Shown piece after piece: positions 6,361 to 13,933 of a stretch of 18,170 bases of DNA. This stretch comes from BM714 sp964484935 (GTDB lineage: Bacteria; Bacillota; Clostridia; Peptostreptococcales; BM714): positions 1 to 18,170 of the forward strand of contig CAZAFW010000032.1 in NCBI GenBank assembly GCA_964484935.1, in the 5' to 3' direction. The position numbers were made by a program, and so were the translations under genes. Within the stretch, counting starts at the first letter, position 1. Each line of letters opens with the position of its first letter. The notes under the pieces were generated by a model. It was not told where the DNA came from. It ran no database searches and saw nothing but the letters and a program-made list of their open reading frames with translations.

Positions 6361-7523
6361 TGAAATATTTTGCAGATGTGTCCGTGGACAGCATAAACAA
6401 ATACGGCGAAGAACTTTGCGGCGACAAGGTGGAGGTCGTGCGTACAGAGGACAGCACCATAGTCGTCCTGGCCGACGGACTGGGAAGCGGTGTCAAGGCC
6501 AACATACTGGCAACCCTTACAACAAAGATAGCCGCCACAATGCTAAGGGAGGGCGCAGACATATATGAAACGGTGGACACAATAGTAAAGACTCTTCCAG
6601 TATGCCAGGTTAGGCAGCTCGCCTATTCCACCTTCGCAATAGTCAAGATACAGGATAACAGGGAAGTCTACATTGCGGAATACGACAATCCTCCCATTTT
6701 CTTTTACAGAAACGGCAAGTATGAGGACCTGCCCAGAAAGAGCCTGGACATATCGGGCAAGACCATACATGAGAGCAGCTTCGAGCTGCAGGAAGAAGAC
6801 ACGCTTGTGCTCGTATCCGACGGTGTCATTCATGCCGGCGTGGGCGGCTTCATGAATCTGGGTTGGCAATGGCCCCAAGTAAAGGAGTTTTTGGACAGGA
6901 GAATAGGCAAGAAAAGCGCCAAGATAATTTCAAAGGACCTGGTAGAGGCTTGCAGCTGCCTTTACATGGAAAAGCCCGGGGACGACACGACGGTCGCCAC
7001 CATAAAAATACGCCGCCCCGAAACGCTCCATCTTTTTACAGGACCGCCTGAGGACTGCCGAGTCGACGGATGGCTGGTCCGCGAGCTTGTCGGCTCTGGC
7101 GGAAAGCGTGTAATCTGCGGAGGGACAGCCGCCAACATAGTCGCAAGGGAGCTTAAGGAGGAAATAGTCGTCGATTACGACACACTAAGCCCGGAACTTC
7201 CGCCCGTTGGAAGCATAAGAGGCTTCGACCTTGTGACAGAGGGCGTTCTCACCCTGCGCCGCACGGTTGAGATACTTAAAGGCTTTATCGTAGGGAACGA
7301 GGGGCAGACCGTAAAACTCAAAGAAAAGAACGGAGCCGCAAAACTTGCAAGGATTCTTATGGAGGACTGCACCAACCTCACGCTTTGGGTGGGCAAGGCC
7401 ATAAATCCTGCCCATCAGAATCCGGACCTTCCCATAGACCTCAGCATAAAGATGCAGGAGGTTGATCGCTTGGCCGATGTAATGAGGCGCTTGGGCAAAG
7501 AAGTGTCTTTCAGGTATATATAG
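6360..7523 (+). CDS. PP2C/SpoIIE-like serine/threonine phosphatase with novel C-terminal half
   Basis: This is a 387-residue cytosolic protein. Residues 1-217 form a PP2C (SpoIIE/RsbU-type) phosphatase core with the metal-binding aspartates in place: A-D-G-L-G-S-G at 38-44, S-D-G at 153-155 and G-D-D-T-T at 207-211. It should remove phosphate from serine or threonine, commonly on an anti-sigma antagonist, though no STAS or anti-sigma gene lies in this window. Residues about 220-387 form a second domain I do not recognise, with C-G-G-T-A-A-N-I-V-A-R at 247-257 region and a D-x-L-S-P-E-L-P-P-V-G stretch. TAATG overlap with the sensory hydrogenase stop, plus GGGGGAGG at 6346-6353, indicates coupled translation, so the hydrogenase probably controls or is controlled by this enzyme. 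Confidence 0.88.
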   Translation: MKYFADVSVDSINKYGEELCGDKVEVVRTEDSTIVVLADGLGSGVKANILATLTTKIAATMLREGADIYETVDTIVKTLPVCQVRQLAYSTFAIVKIQDNREVYIAEYDNPPIFFYRNGKYEDLPRKSLDISGKTIHESSFELQEEDTLVLVSDGVIHAGVGGFMNLGWQWPQVKEFLDRRIGKKSAKIISKDLVEACSCLYMEKPGDDTTVATIKIRRPETLHLFTGPPEDCRVDGWLVRELVGSGGKRVICGGTAANIVARELKEEIVVDYDTLSPELPPVGSIRGFDLVTEGVLTLRRTVEILKGFIVGNEGQTVKLKEKNGAAKLARILMEDCTNLTLWVGKAINPAHQNPDLPIDLSIKMQEVDRLADVMRRLGKEVSFRYI

Positions 7524-7565
7524 AGAAAAAAGGGCTTTGTCCCGATATGAAAACAAGGAGAAAAA

Positions 7566-9023
7566 ATGAGAACCTTCGAAAATAATGTTCAGCTGATAAA
7601 ACACAGCGTGCTAAAAGAAGTTGCAAAGGCGGCATATTCAGAAGACCCCGACCTTATGAGGGGAATTCCCGAAAGGATAATAACAGGGCCTGAGCCCATA
7701 ACAAGGTGCTGCATATACAAGGAGAGGGCAATAATTGAGGACCGCGTAAAACTGGCCATGGAAGGAAATGAAGGAGGGGGGAATGTAATACAGGTCATCG
7801 ATTCGGCATGCGACGAATGCCCCATAAGCCGCTTTGTAGTGACAGAGGCTTGCAGGGGATGCCTTGCCAACTACTGCTCCGAGGCCTGTCCTGTAGACGC
7901 TATAAGCCACATAGGCGGCAAGGCCTTCATAAATTCAAAGAAATGCATAGAATGTGGAGCCTGCCGAAAGGCATGCCCCTACAATGCCATTTCGGACGTG
8001 ATGAGGCCATGCCGCAGGGCCTGCCCGGTCGGAGCCATATCAATGAACGAAAACAAAAAGGCTATAATAGACGATGAAAAATGCATACTCTGCGGGGCCT
8101 GCGTCTACCAATGTCCCTTCGGAGCAATAATGGACAAGTCGTTTGTGACAGATGTCATAGGACTTCTAAAGGAATCACGCAAACAAGATGCCTTTAAGGT
8201 CTATGCTGTTGTGGCTCCGGCCATATCGAGCCAGTTTTACGGATACAAAATAGAAAACATAGTTGCCGCGCTAAAGAAGCTCGGTTTTCGCGACGTAGTC
8301 GAGGCTGCGCTTGGAGCAGACTTTGTGGCGCTCAAGGAAGCGGAGGATTTTGTCGATGAAATAGAAGAAAAAGGAATGATGACAAATTCCTGCTGCCCTT
8401 CATACGTGCTTTTCGTAAAGAAACACTACCCCGAACTTTTGGGGAACATGTCGCAAACGGTTTCCCCCATGATAGCGGCGGCTAGGCTTTTGCGAAAAAC
8501 AGACCCTGAGGCCAGAATTGTTTTCATAGGTCCCTGCATAGCAAAAAAAGGGGAAGCGGAAGAATTTCCGGAGGACATCGATTTTGTAATAACATTCGAG
8601 GAAGTTGCAGCCATTTTTGAAGCGGCTGATATACCGCTCAACCATATTGAGGAGAGCCCCTTAAACAATGCCTCCTCCGGAGGACGCATGTTTGCCCGCA
8701 GCGGAGGTCTCTCCTCTGCGGTTGGCGATATTGTAAAGAAAATGGACTCCGGTGTAGAGCTAAAGCCTGCATGCTTCGACGGCATAAAGGAATGCGAGAA
8801 GGCCATAAGGCTTTACAAGGCTGGAAGGCTTAAGGAAAATTTCATTGAGACAATGGCCTGCGAAAACGGATGCATTGGAGGCCCTGCATCTCTCCATCAC
8901 GGCCGCAAGGACAAAAGAGAAGTGGATGAGTATGCCGCATGCGCCCATGAGAATACTCCCCAAGAAAGCATAAGGGTTTTCGGTTCCGGATTCATTGAGC
9001 TTGAAAGGAAGCTGGGCCGATGA
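7566..9023 (+). CDS. [FeFe]-hydrogenase with multiple [4Fe-4S] clusters (group B-like)
   Basis: This 485-residue protein has an unusual N-terminal 75 residues, then a cysteine-rich region with C82, C85, C96, C99, C104 and C108, a ferredoxin motif at C127, C130, C133 and C137, a C149/C153 pair and a last motif at C173, C176, C179 and C183. Together these suggest at least three [4Fe-4S] clusters. The H-cluster domain follows (about 210-445): T-N-S-C-C-P-S-Y with proton-transfer C276 and ligand C277, G-P-C-I-A-K-K with C324, and M-A-C-E-N-G-C-I-G-G-P with C432 and C436. Unlike the sensor two genes upstream, it keeps the SCCP cysteine, so it is probably catalytic (H2 evolution or uptake with ferredoxin). 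The layout resembles the clostridial group B enzymes. ATG 7566 has AAGGAG five bases upstream; the 42-bp gap shows no promoter, so it belongs to the same operon. Maturases HydE, HydF and HydG are not in the window. Confidence 0.92.
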   Translation: MRTFENNVQLIKHSVLKEVAKAAYSEDPDLMRGIPERIITGPEPITRCCIYKERAIIEDRVKLAMEGNEGGGNVIQVIDSACDECPISRFVVTEACRGCLANYCSEACPVDAISHIGGKAFINSKKCIECGACRKACPYNAISDVMRPCRRACPVGAISMNENKKAIIDDEKCILCGACVYQCPFGAIMDKSFVTDVIGLLKESRKQDAFKVYAVVAPAISSQFYGYKIENIVAALKKLGFRDVVEAALGADFVALKEAEDFVDEIEEKGMMTNSCCPSYVLFVKKHYPELLGNMSQTVSPMIAAARLLRKTDPEARIVFIGPCIAKKGEAEEFPEDIDFVITFEEVAAIFEAADIPLNHIEESPLNNASSGGRMFARSGGLSSAVGDIVKKMDSGVELKPACFDGIKECEKAIRLYKAGRLKENFIETMACENGCIGGPASLHHGRKDKREVDEYAACAHENTPQESIRVFGSGFIELERKLGR

Positions 9024-9052
9024 GGGCGAGGAATTTTTCAGAATCAACTACA

Positions 9053-9114
9053 AAAACCGCAGATACGGAAGAGAAATAATTCCCATGCCCTATCTGCGGT
9101 TTTGTTTTTTTTTT
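9053..9114 (+). terminator. Terminator of the hydrogenase operon, probably bidirectional
   Basis: A 13-bp perfect stem, AAAACCGCAGATA (9053-9065) with its complement at 9091-9103, encloses a 25-base loop. It is followed by a long T run. On the minus strand the same stem is followed by TTTTTG, so it can also end the proB transcript arriving from the other side. Confidence 0.9.
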
Positions 9115-9125
9115 AAGACAAAGGC

Positions 9126-9947
9126 TTATGCCTTTGCAGGGAAAAGTGTTCCTATCTCAACGCCTTCGAGCGCGGCATAGAGTAGCTCGGGGGAATCGCT
9201 GTTCATTATGAGTGTGCTTATGCCGGCCTTCTTGCATATCCTCGCAGCCCTTATCTTTGTCACCATGCCTCCGGTTCCAAAGTCCGATCCGGCTCCCTCG
9301 GCCGCTTCTTCGATCTTTTCGTCAATTTCTTCGATGATTCTCATTATCTTGGCGGAAGGGTCCTTCCTGGGGTCGGCTGTGAACAGACCGTCTATGTCGC
9401 TCATAAGCACAAGCAGGTCGGCGTTTATGAGGGCCGCAACAGTGGCCGACAAGGTGTCGTTGTCTCCGAATTCCAAACGCCCCTTGTATCCCGCCTCTAT
9501 TTCGTCAGTGGCTATGGTGTCGTTTTCATTCACTATTGGTATTGTTCCCCATTCAAGAAGCCGGTTGAAGGTGTTCTCGGCATTTTCTTTCGTCAATGGA
9601 TCTTCAAGAACGGACTTGGTTATGAGGGCCTGGCCCACGATCTGGTCGTATGTTTGGAAAAACTTTTCGTAAATCCTCATGAGGGCGGACTGTCCTATGG
9701 CGGCTGCTGCCTGTTTTCCGGGAAGGTCCGTTGGTTTTTCCTTCATGCCCAAACGTATGGTTCCTGTCGCTATTGCTCCTGATGTCACAAGAACGATTTC
9801 CAGGCCTTTGTTTCTCAAGTCGGAAAGAATCCTTGCAATTAGGTCTATCCTCCCGAAATTGAGCTTTCCGCTCGGATGGGTCAATGTAGAGGTTCCCAGC
9901 TTGACGACCAGCCTCTTTGTGTTTTTCAGTTCTTTTCGGTAGTCCAT
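9126..9947 (-). CDS. proB: Glutamate 5-kinase
   Basis: This 273-residue cytosolic enzyme phosphorylates L-glutamate with ATP to give glutamyl 5-phosphate, the first step of proline synthesis. The amino-acid-kinase fold shows V-V-K-L-G-T-S at 14-20, L-V-T-S-G-A at 53-58, I-V-N-E-N-D-T at 138-144, F-G-D-N-D-T-L-S-A at 160-168 and G-T-G-G-M-V-T-K at 224-231. The protein ends after the kinase domain, so the C-terminal PUA domain of the longer E. coli type is absent, as is common for clostridial ProB. The start has AAGGA upstream (minus strand, near 9955-9964). The proA partner is not adjacent. The gene lies 77 bp downstream of a DUF4097 gene on the same strand and probably has its own promoter. 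Proline feedback inhibition is expected from the family but not visible here. Confidence 0.95.
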   Translation of the reverse strand: MDYRKELKNTKRLVVKLGTSTLTHPSGKLNFGRIDLIARILSDLRNKGLEIVLVTSGAIATGTIRLGMKEKPTDLPGKQAAAAIGQSALMRIYEKFFQTYDQIVGQALITKSVLEDPLTKENAENTFNRLLEWGTIPIVNENDTIATDEIEAGYKGRLEFGDNDTLSATVAALINADLLVLMSDIDGLFTADPRKDPSAKIMRIIEEIDEKIEEAAEGAGSDFGTGGMVTKIRAARICKKAGISTLIMNSDSPELLYAALEGVEIGTLFPAKA

Positions 9948-9991
9948 GAAATCACTTTCCTTTTTGTATTTGTTTGTTATTTTACTAATAA

Positions 9992-9997
9992 ATTATA
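9992..9997 (-). promoter_or_regulatory. Candidate -10 element of proB
   Basis: On the minus strand a perfect TATAAT lies 45 bases before the proB ATG, in the AT-rich gap after the DUF4097 gene. I see no good -35 at 16-18 bases (TATCTG at 17 is poor), so the promoter is uncertain and read-through from the padR operon is possible. Confidence 0.4.
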
Positions 9998-10023
9998 CTA
10001 CATAGCGCGCATTTCAGATAGTG

Positions 10024-10896
10024 CTAATGCAAATTCATGTCTCCTGAAACCGTCCTGATTTCCATTATGGGCCCGCCTCCGCCTATGTCGGCAAGCAGGT
10101 TGTCGTCCTTTCCTCCCTTAATGGTCAAGGGCGCCCCGCATACAAGGTTTCCTGAAACAGTTTCCGTTTTAAGGGTAAATGAGGCGTTTTGCGGAAGAGA
10201 AATGTCCACATTGCCCGAAATGCTTTCCAGGTATACTGGGCTTTCTATTTCTTCGAAGCTTATGTCCATTTTGCCCGAAGTGGTCTTTGACAGGATCCGC
10301 CCCGAAAGCGAACCTATCTTTATGTTGCCGGATGAAGTCTCGAACACTCCTTCAGAAAGGGACAGGCGCTCCGCATTTATGGCACCCGAGACCGAGCCCA
10401 GGTTTGCCCTTTTGATTTTAAGCGAGCCCACATTTATATTTCCGGACACGGTTTTTACGCCCAGCTCGTCAAGGCTGTTTTCAGGGATGTAGACCGAAAG
10501 CAGCGAATCAACCGAAACTGCTCCCGCAAAAAGCCCTTTAGGATGCTTGACCTCGATAAACAGCCCCTCGTCGGTTGCAGACACGTCCAGATAGGGCATC
10601 GACTGCTCGTCTGAAGCCGTGAAATTGCCCGTCAATTCAGCCTTCAACACTCCGAGGGTCGGAACCACCTCGACCGGAACGCTGACCGTTTTTATTTCTA
10701 TGCTTTCATAAGCCTCATTTCCTAGGCTCATAGTGTCGTTTATCCTTTTAGAGTATCCGTTTCCCGAAGAAGAGTCGAAACGGGAAAGGTCCGATGGAAC
10801 GACTCCGGCCTGCCTGAAAAGGAAAAAGGAAATTCCAAGAAATACTACGGCCGTGCCGGCAAGCCAAAACATGGCTCGCTTTAAATCGATTTTCAT
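10024..10896 (-). CDS. DUF4097-family exported beta-repeat protein
   Basis: This is a protein of about 290 residues with one N-terminal hydrophobic helix (roughly residues 9-25) that should anchor it or act as a signal. A long repeat region follows, built of short strands with recurring S-G-N-I / V-S-G-x / S-S-G-x-I units, typical of the DUF4097 family predicted to form a right-handed beta-helix. The biochemical role of the family is unknown; in Firmicutes its members often sit with PadR and HAAS-domain genes and are linked to envelope stress. I chose ATG 10896 rather than the upstream TTG at 10914 because AAGGAGG (10904-10910 on the complement) lies seven bases before it. It then begins four bases after the HAAS gene stop, so the three genes form one operon. 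Confidence 0.82.
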   Translation of the reverse strand: MKIDLKRAMFWLAGTAVVFLGISFFLFRQAGVVPSDLSRFDSSSGNGYSKRINDTMSLGNEAYESIEIKTVSVPVEVVPTLGVLKAELTGNFTASDEQSMPYLDVSATDEGLFIEVKHPKGLFAGAVSVDSLLSVYIPENSLDELGVKTVSGNINVGSLKIKRANLGSVSGAINAERLSLSEGVFETSSGNIKIGSLSGRILSKTTSGKMDISFEEIESPVYLESISGNVDISLPQNASFTLKTETVSGNLVCGAPLTIKGGKDDNLLADIGGGGPIMEIRTVSGDMNLH

Positions 10897-10900
10897 TTCT

Positions 10901-11485
10901 CTACCTCCTTGCAATTATGTTTATGTTGAGTTTAAGATATTTCAGAGTGATCCGGAACACCCACACCGACACGTATCCAACAGCAATAAGCATGAGGCAT
11001 CCCAGTGAAACGAGCCCGACTGAAAGGAAGGCCGAAGCCGCCGTGTTTTCCGCAACGAACGCCGGAAGATGGGCATTTCCAAAAAAGAAGGGAAGCGAAG
11101 CCGCCTCTGTGAACACGGCTATTCCCGAAATGACCGCAGCCGCCGATACGGCGAATAGTGCGAAGATTATAGCCAACAGCCCTATGAAGGGACCTAAAAC
11201 GAACACGAGATTGAAAAAGCCCAGGCCAAGCGTTGCAAGCACGGCCCTGAACAGATTGCCGGCAGTCCGGTTCCTTTCCGCGTTTTCAACATAATACTCC
11301 GCCTTGTATTTTCTGGCCAGCGCAGTCGGGTTGCCCAATGCCTTGGCTATTTCCTCCTCCGATTTTCCATCGGCCTTGCCCATAGTGAAATGCTCCCTGT
11401 AGTCAAACAATATATCCTTTTTTTCTTCTTGCGGAATCCCGGAAAGCTCCTTTTCCAGGAATTGAAGAAACCTTTTTTCATTCAT
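10901..11485 (-). CDS. HAAS-domain (DUF1700) membrane protein
   Basis: This is a 194-residue protein. The N-terminal 70 residues form the HAAS/DUF1700 helical domain (M-N-E-K-R-F-L-Q-F-L-E-K-E-L and later E-E-I-A-K-A-L-G-N-P), followed by three or more membrane helices (about 80-118, 120-150 and 155-185). The family is thought to relay signals between PadR-type repressors and membrane outputs, but its mechanism is not known. The ATG overlaps the padR stop by eight bases, which implies translational coupling. AGGAGG precedes it by about ten bases. The stop is four bases before the DUF4097 start. The gene order padR, HAAS, DUF4097 is a recurrent Firmicutes cassette. Confidence 0.87.
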   Translation of the reverse strand: MNEKRFLQFLEKELSGIPQEEKKDILFDYREHFTMGKADGKSEEEIAKALGNPTALARKYKAEYYVENAERNRTAGNLFRAVLATLGLGFFNLVFVLGPFIGLLAIIFALFAVSAAAVISGIAVFTEAASLPFFFGNAHLPAFVAENTAASAFLSVGLVSLGCLMLIAVGYVSVWVFRITLKYLKLNINIIARR

Positions 11486-11801
11486 ACGTCTTGTCGCCTC
11501 CTACAATGTTGTTTACCTTCTTTATGAAATCGTACCACTCCGACTCCAAATCGATCCGGGTGGAATCACCCTGTTTTGTCAGGCGGTAGTACTTCCTGGG
11601 CGGACCTTCCTTGGACTCCTTCAGGTATGTTTCGAAATACCCATCCTTGGTCAGACGCCTCAGGAGGGGGTATATGGTTCCTTCCGAAATGCTTATGTTT
11701 TTTGAAATCTCGTTTACCAGTTCGTATCCGTAGCAGTCGCGCTTCTTGAGGATGGAAAGAACCAGCAGTTCCAAGACACCTTTTTTAAATTGTATGTTCA
11801 T
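11478..11801 (-). CDS. PadR-family transcriptional repressor
   Basis: This is a 107-residue winged-helix DNA-binding protein of the PadR family, short-form. The N-terminal half is typical: L-E-L-L-V-L-S-I-L, then C-Y-G-Y-E-L, then the recognition region S-E-G-T-I-Y-P-L-L-R-R-L at residues about 39-50. The wing follows: P-P-R-K-Y-Y-R-L-T-K-Q-G. A short C-terminal dimerisation helix completes it. The start has AGGAAG eight bases upstream. PadR repressors usually control their own operon, and here a 31-bp near-palindrome covers the -35 and spacer of the padR promoter, strong internal support for autoregulation. The signal that releases the repressor is unknown; in related cassettes cell-envelope agents or antibiotics do so. 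Confidence 0.93.
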   Translation of the reverse strand: MNIQFKKGVLELLVLSILKKRDCYGYELVNEISKNISISEGTIYPLLRRLTKDGYFETYLKESKEGPPRKYYRLTKQGDSTRIDLESEWYDFIKKVNNIVGGDKTYE

Positions 11802-11856
11802 CTTGAGATCTTCCTTTCATCGAATTTGCGGCATATCTTCGTTCTTGAGCAATTAC

Positions 11857-11885
11857 ATAATAACATAAGCTATCTTGCAATGCAA
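11857..11885 (-). promoter_or_regulatory. Promoter of the padR-HAAS-DUF4097 operon
   Basis: On the minus strand TTGCAT (11880-11885) and TATTAT (11857-11862) are exactly 17 bases apart, about 56 bases before the padR ATG. The -35 and spacer are overlapped by the palindrome at 11865-11895. Confidence 0.7.
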
Positions 11886-11895
11886 GGTAGCTTAT
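11865..11895. promoter_or_regulatory. Probable PadR operator (31-bp palindrome)
   Basis: ATAAGCTATCTTGCA (11865-11879) and TGCAAGGTAGCTTAT (11881-11895) are inverted copies around a single central base, with one mismatch (T11873 against G11887). The site covers the -35 and spacer of padR. It also lies about 50 bp upstream of the -10 of the divergent exported-protein gene, so one repressor could affect both. Confidence 0.7.
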
Positions 11896-11941
11896 CGAAA
11901 AATTGCAATAATTTTGGAACACTTTCACCCGAAACATAGTC

Positions 11942-11947
11942 TATAAT
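11942..11947 (+). promoter_or_regulatory. -10 element of the exported-protein gene
   Basis: A perfect TATAAT lies 59 bases before the ATG at 12007. The nearest -35-like word (TTGGAA, 11914-11919) is 22 bases away, which is too far, so the promoter may need an activator or use another -35. Confidence 0.45.
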
Positions 11948-12006
11948 GAAAATGGGTGCGTCTATTAAAAGGGCGTCGATCCATTACCCTTGATGGAGGA
12001 GATAAT

Positions 12007-13821
12007 ATGAACATGGCAAAAGTGGCAATAGGAATTCTGACAACTATCATCTTGGTCGCACTGCTTCTTTTTGCGGCGGGAGACTATATGGGGCTTTCGG
12101 GACCTTCTGGAGAACCTTCCGTATCCGAAGGGGAAACGGCGGTGGCAAGGCAGGTAATGCCGCCCGAAATTTACATCAACGGTCCGGTTGGCAGCGAGAG
12201 AATACAGTCGGGAAGCACAAAGGTCATGTCCGGAAACATAAACCTGACATTTAAATTTTCAGAACCCGTCAACATAGAAAAAATCGGCGGCTTCTCAGTA
12301 GAGACAGAAAATATGGAAATAATGGACCGCGTCGGAATAGGATATGCGGGAGTGGACAGGACCGTGGTGTGGATGAACATACCTCCTTCGGACGCTGAGG
12401 TGGAGACGCTCAAGATAGCCGTGGGCAGCGACATATTCTTTGAGGAGGGGGCAAGGCTCCGTGAGCCGGTAGCTTTTTACATAAACAGATACGAGCCCAA
12501 CAGCGCGGAAATGAAGAGGATTTCTGAGGAGGGAGACCTTTTAGAGCCCGAGTACTGGACTACTGAAGGAACAAAGGTTTTCAGACTCTCCTTCAAGCGC
12601 CCCGTAAATACTTTGAGCGTCGAAAAAGCCATACTCGGAAACATGGATTTTCAATCCGGCGGGGATATTCCCCTAGTGTCCTTCGAATGGGAAAGTGACT
12701 CGTCAGTAGAAATAACCCTAGAGGACCTCTCCGAGGGGACATATGAAATAAACATATCGGGTGCCGAGGACATGATAGGCCTTTCTATGCAAGGAGAATT
12801 CGGAATAGGAAACTCATGGAGGCTGGACGTCGGGGAGCGGCAGAGCATAAAGGTCCTAGACCTTAAGTCGCAGTTTATGGCCCAGACAATCCAAACGCTC
12901 GGAGGGGAAGCCTTTGAGGGCGTCAGATACCTTTCCGGAAGAGTGGAGGACGGTCTGCTCATGCTGCACAAGTACGGAAAGCCTTCTGAATACCTTCAAT
13001 TCGACAAGGTTATATATGACCAGGCGAGCGGCCAAACCCTTGAAACGGACCAGGTGGGGCTGCTCAAAAGCCGCTTTGCCAATCTGCTTCCAAAGGGTTG
13101 GAGATTCAGGGGAATACGCCTTTCGCCCGGCGGCGAAACTGCGGCGGCATTCATAAGCCAAAACGAGATAGGCAAAACGGCCGCAAGCCTAATGCTCATT
13201 GACATGGAGAGCGGAACAATCCTATCCCTGACAGAGATGCCATTTCACATATACTCGGCCGGAGACGGCACAGTTCCACTTGACCTCCACTTCGACTGGG
13301 TAAGCGACAAAGTCATATTTTCCGAAGGATATTCGGAAATGGGCAACAGATCCGACATATACGGAATAAACACCGAGACAGGCATGGCAGTGGCGCTTGT
13401 CAAAAAAGCGAGAGAGCCGCGCTTCATAGAAAGCATAGGCATGCTTACCGCAATAAAACTCGAAAAGACCGGAGAAGGTACAATCATGCGTGACGGCCAA
13501 GAAGAGGAAAAGATAACATGGCACGGAGACTCACAAATAATTCTTCTTGGAATATACGGAAACCAGATGAAGAGCTACGACGCCATAGAGGGCTACTCGC
13601 AAATCGCCTATCCCGGAGGGAGCATGGCCTACGACTCTCCGTCTTCGATGATATGGAGCTGGGAAAACAAGCTCGTTTATCCCCAAAAGGCAGAGGACAA
13701 CAACATTTTGGTGATACAGGACCTTGGGACAGGTAAAGAGGAGACCCTCGAAATGGAAGAAAACTTCATATTCCTGGGCGTAAAGGACGGCAAAGCCTAC
13801 CTTCTCGACGCCGCCAACTAA
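12007..13821 (+). CDS. Membrane-anchored exported protein with Ig-like and propeller-like regions, function unknown
   Basis: This is a protein of about 604 residues that I cannot assign to a named family. Residues 5-24 form a hydrophobic signal anchor (V-A-I-G-I-L-T-T-I-I-L-V), so most of the chain should be outside the cell. Residues about 55-165 and 170-270 look like two Ig-like beta-sandwiches of the bacterial SbsA type (P-x-E-I-Y-I-N-G-P-V, F-K-F-S-E-P-V and F-R-L-S-F-K-R-P-V). Residues about 275-600 contain repeats such as G-I-R-L-S-P-G-G-E-T-A-A-A and S-L-M-L-I-D-M-E-S-G-T, as in TolB/WD40-like propellers. The start at 12007 follows GGAGGA (11995-12000) by six bases; a GTG at 11956 is less likely. 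It is divergent from padR. No catalytic motif was seen. Confidence 0.75.
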   Translation: MNMAKVAIGILTTIILVALLLFAAGDYMGLSGPSGEPSVSEGETAVARQVMPPEIYINGPVGSERIQSGSTKVMSGNINLTFKFSEPVNIEKIGGFSVETENMEIMDRVGIGYAGVDRTVVWMNIPPSDAEVETLKIAVGSDIFFEEGARLREPVAFYINRYEPNSAEMKRISEEGDLLEPEYWTTEGTKVFRLSFKRPVNTLSVEKAILGNMDFQSGGDIPLVSFEWESDSSVEITLEDLSEGTYEINISGAEDMIGLSMQGEFGIGNSWRLDVGERQSIKVLDLKSQFMAQTIQTLGGEAFEGVRYLSGRVEDGLLMLHKYGKPSEYLQFDKVIYDQASGQTLETDQVGLLKSRFANLLPKGWRFRGIRLSPGGETAAAFISQNEIGKTAASLMLIDMESGTILSLTEMPFHIYSAGDGTVPLDLHFDWVSDKVIFSEGYSEMGNRSDIYGINTETGMAVALVKKAREPRFIESIGMLTAIKLEKTGEGTIMRDGQEEEKITWHGDSQIILLGIYGNQMKSYDAIEGYSQIAYPGGSMAYDSPSSMIWSWENKLVYPQKAEDNNILVIQDLGTGKEETLEMEENFIFLGVKDGKAYLLDAAN

Positions 13822-13835
13822 GCCAACTAAAAAGA

Positions 13836-13862
13836 ACCAAAAAGGGACAGACATTTTTTGGT
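13836..13862. repeat. A/T hairpin with GGGACAGACA loop
   Basis: ACCAAAAA (13836-13843) pairs with TTTTTGGT (13855-13862) around a loop reading GGGACAGACAT. It lies 15 bases after the exported-protein stop. The word GGGACAGAC beside CCAAAAA recalls short dispersed repeats that I associate with REP-type elements in Firmicutes, but I cannot confirm this. It might also act as a weak terminator. Confidence 0.4.
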
Positions 13863-13933
13863 CCACTTCTGCCCAAAAGGTCATATGGCGAATGAGGGCT
13901 AACTTTGGCCGGATCAATGAAAGGGAAACAGCA

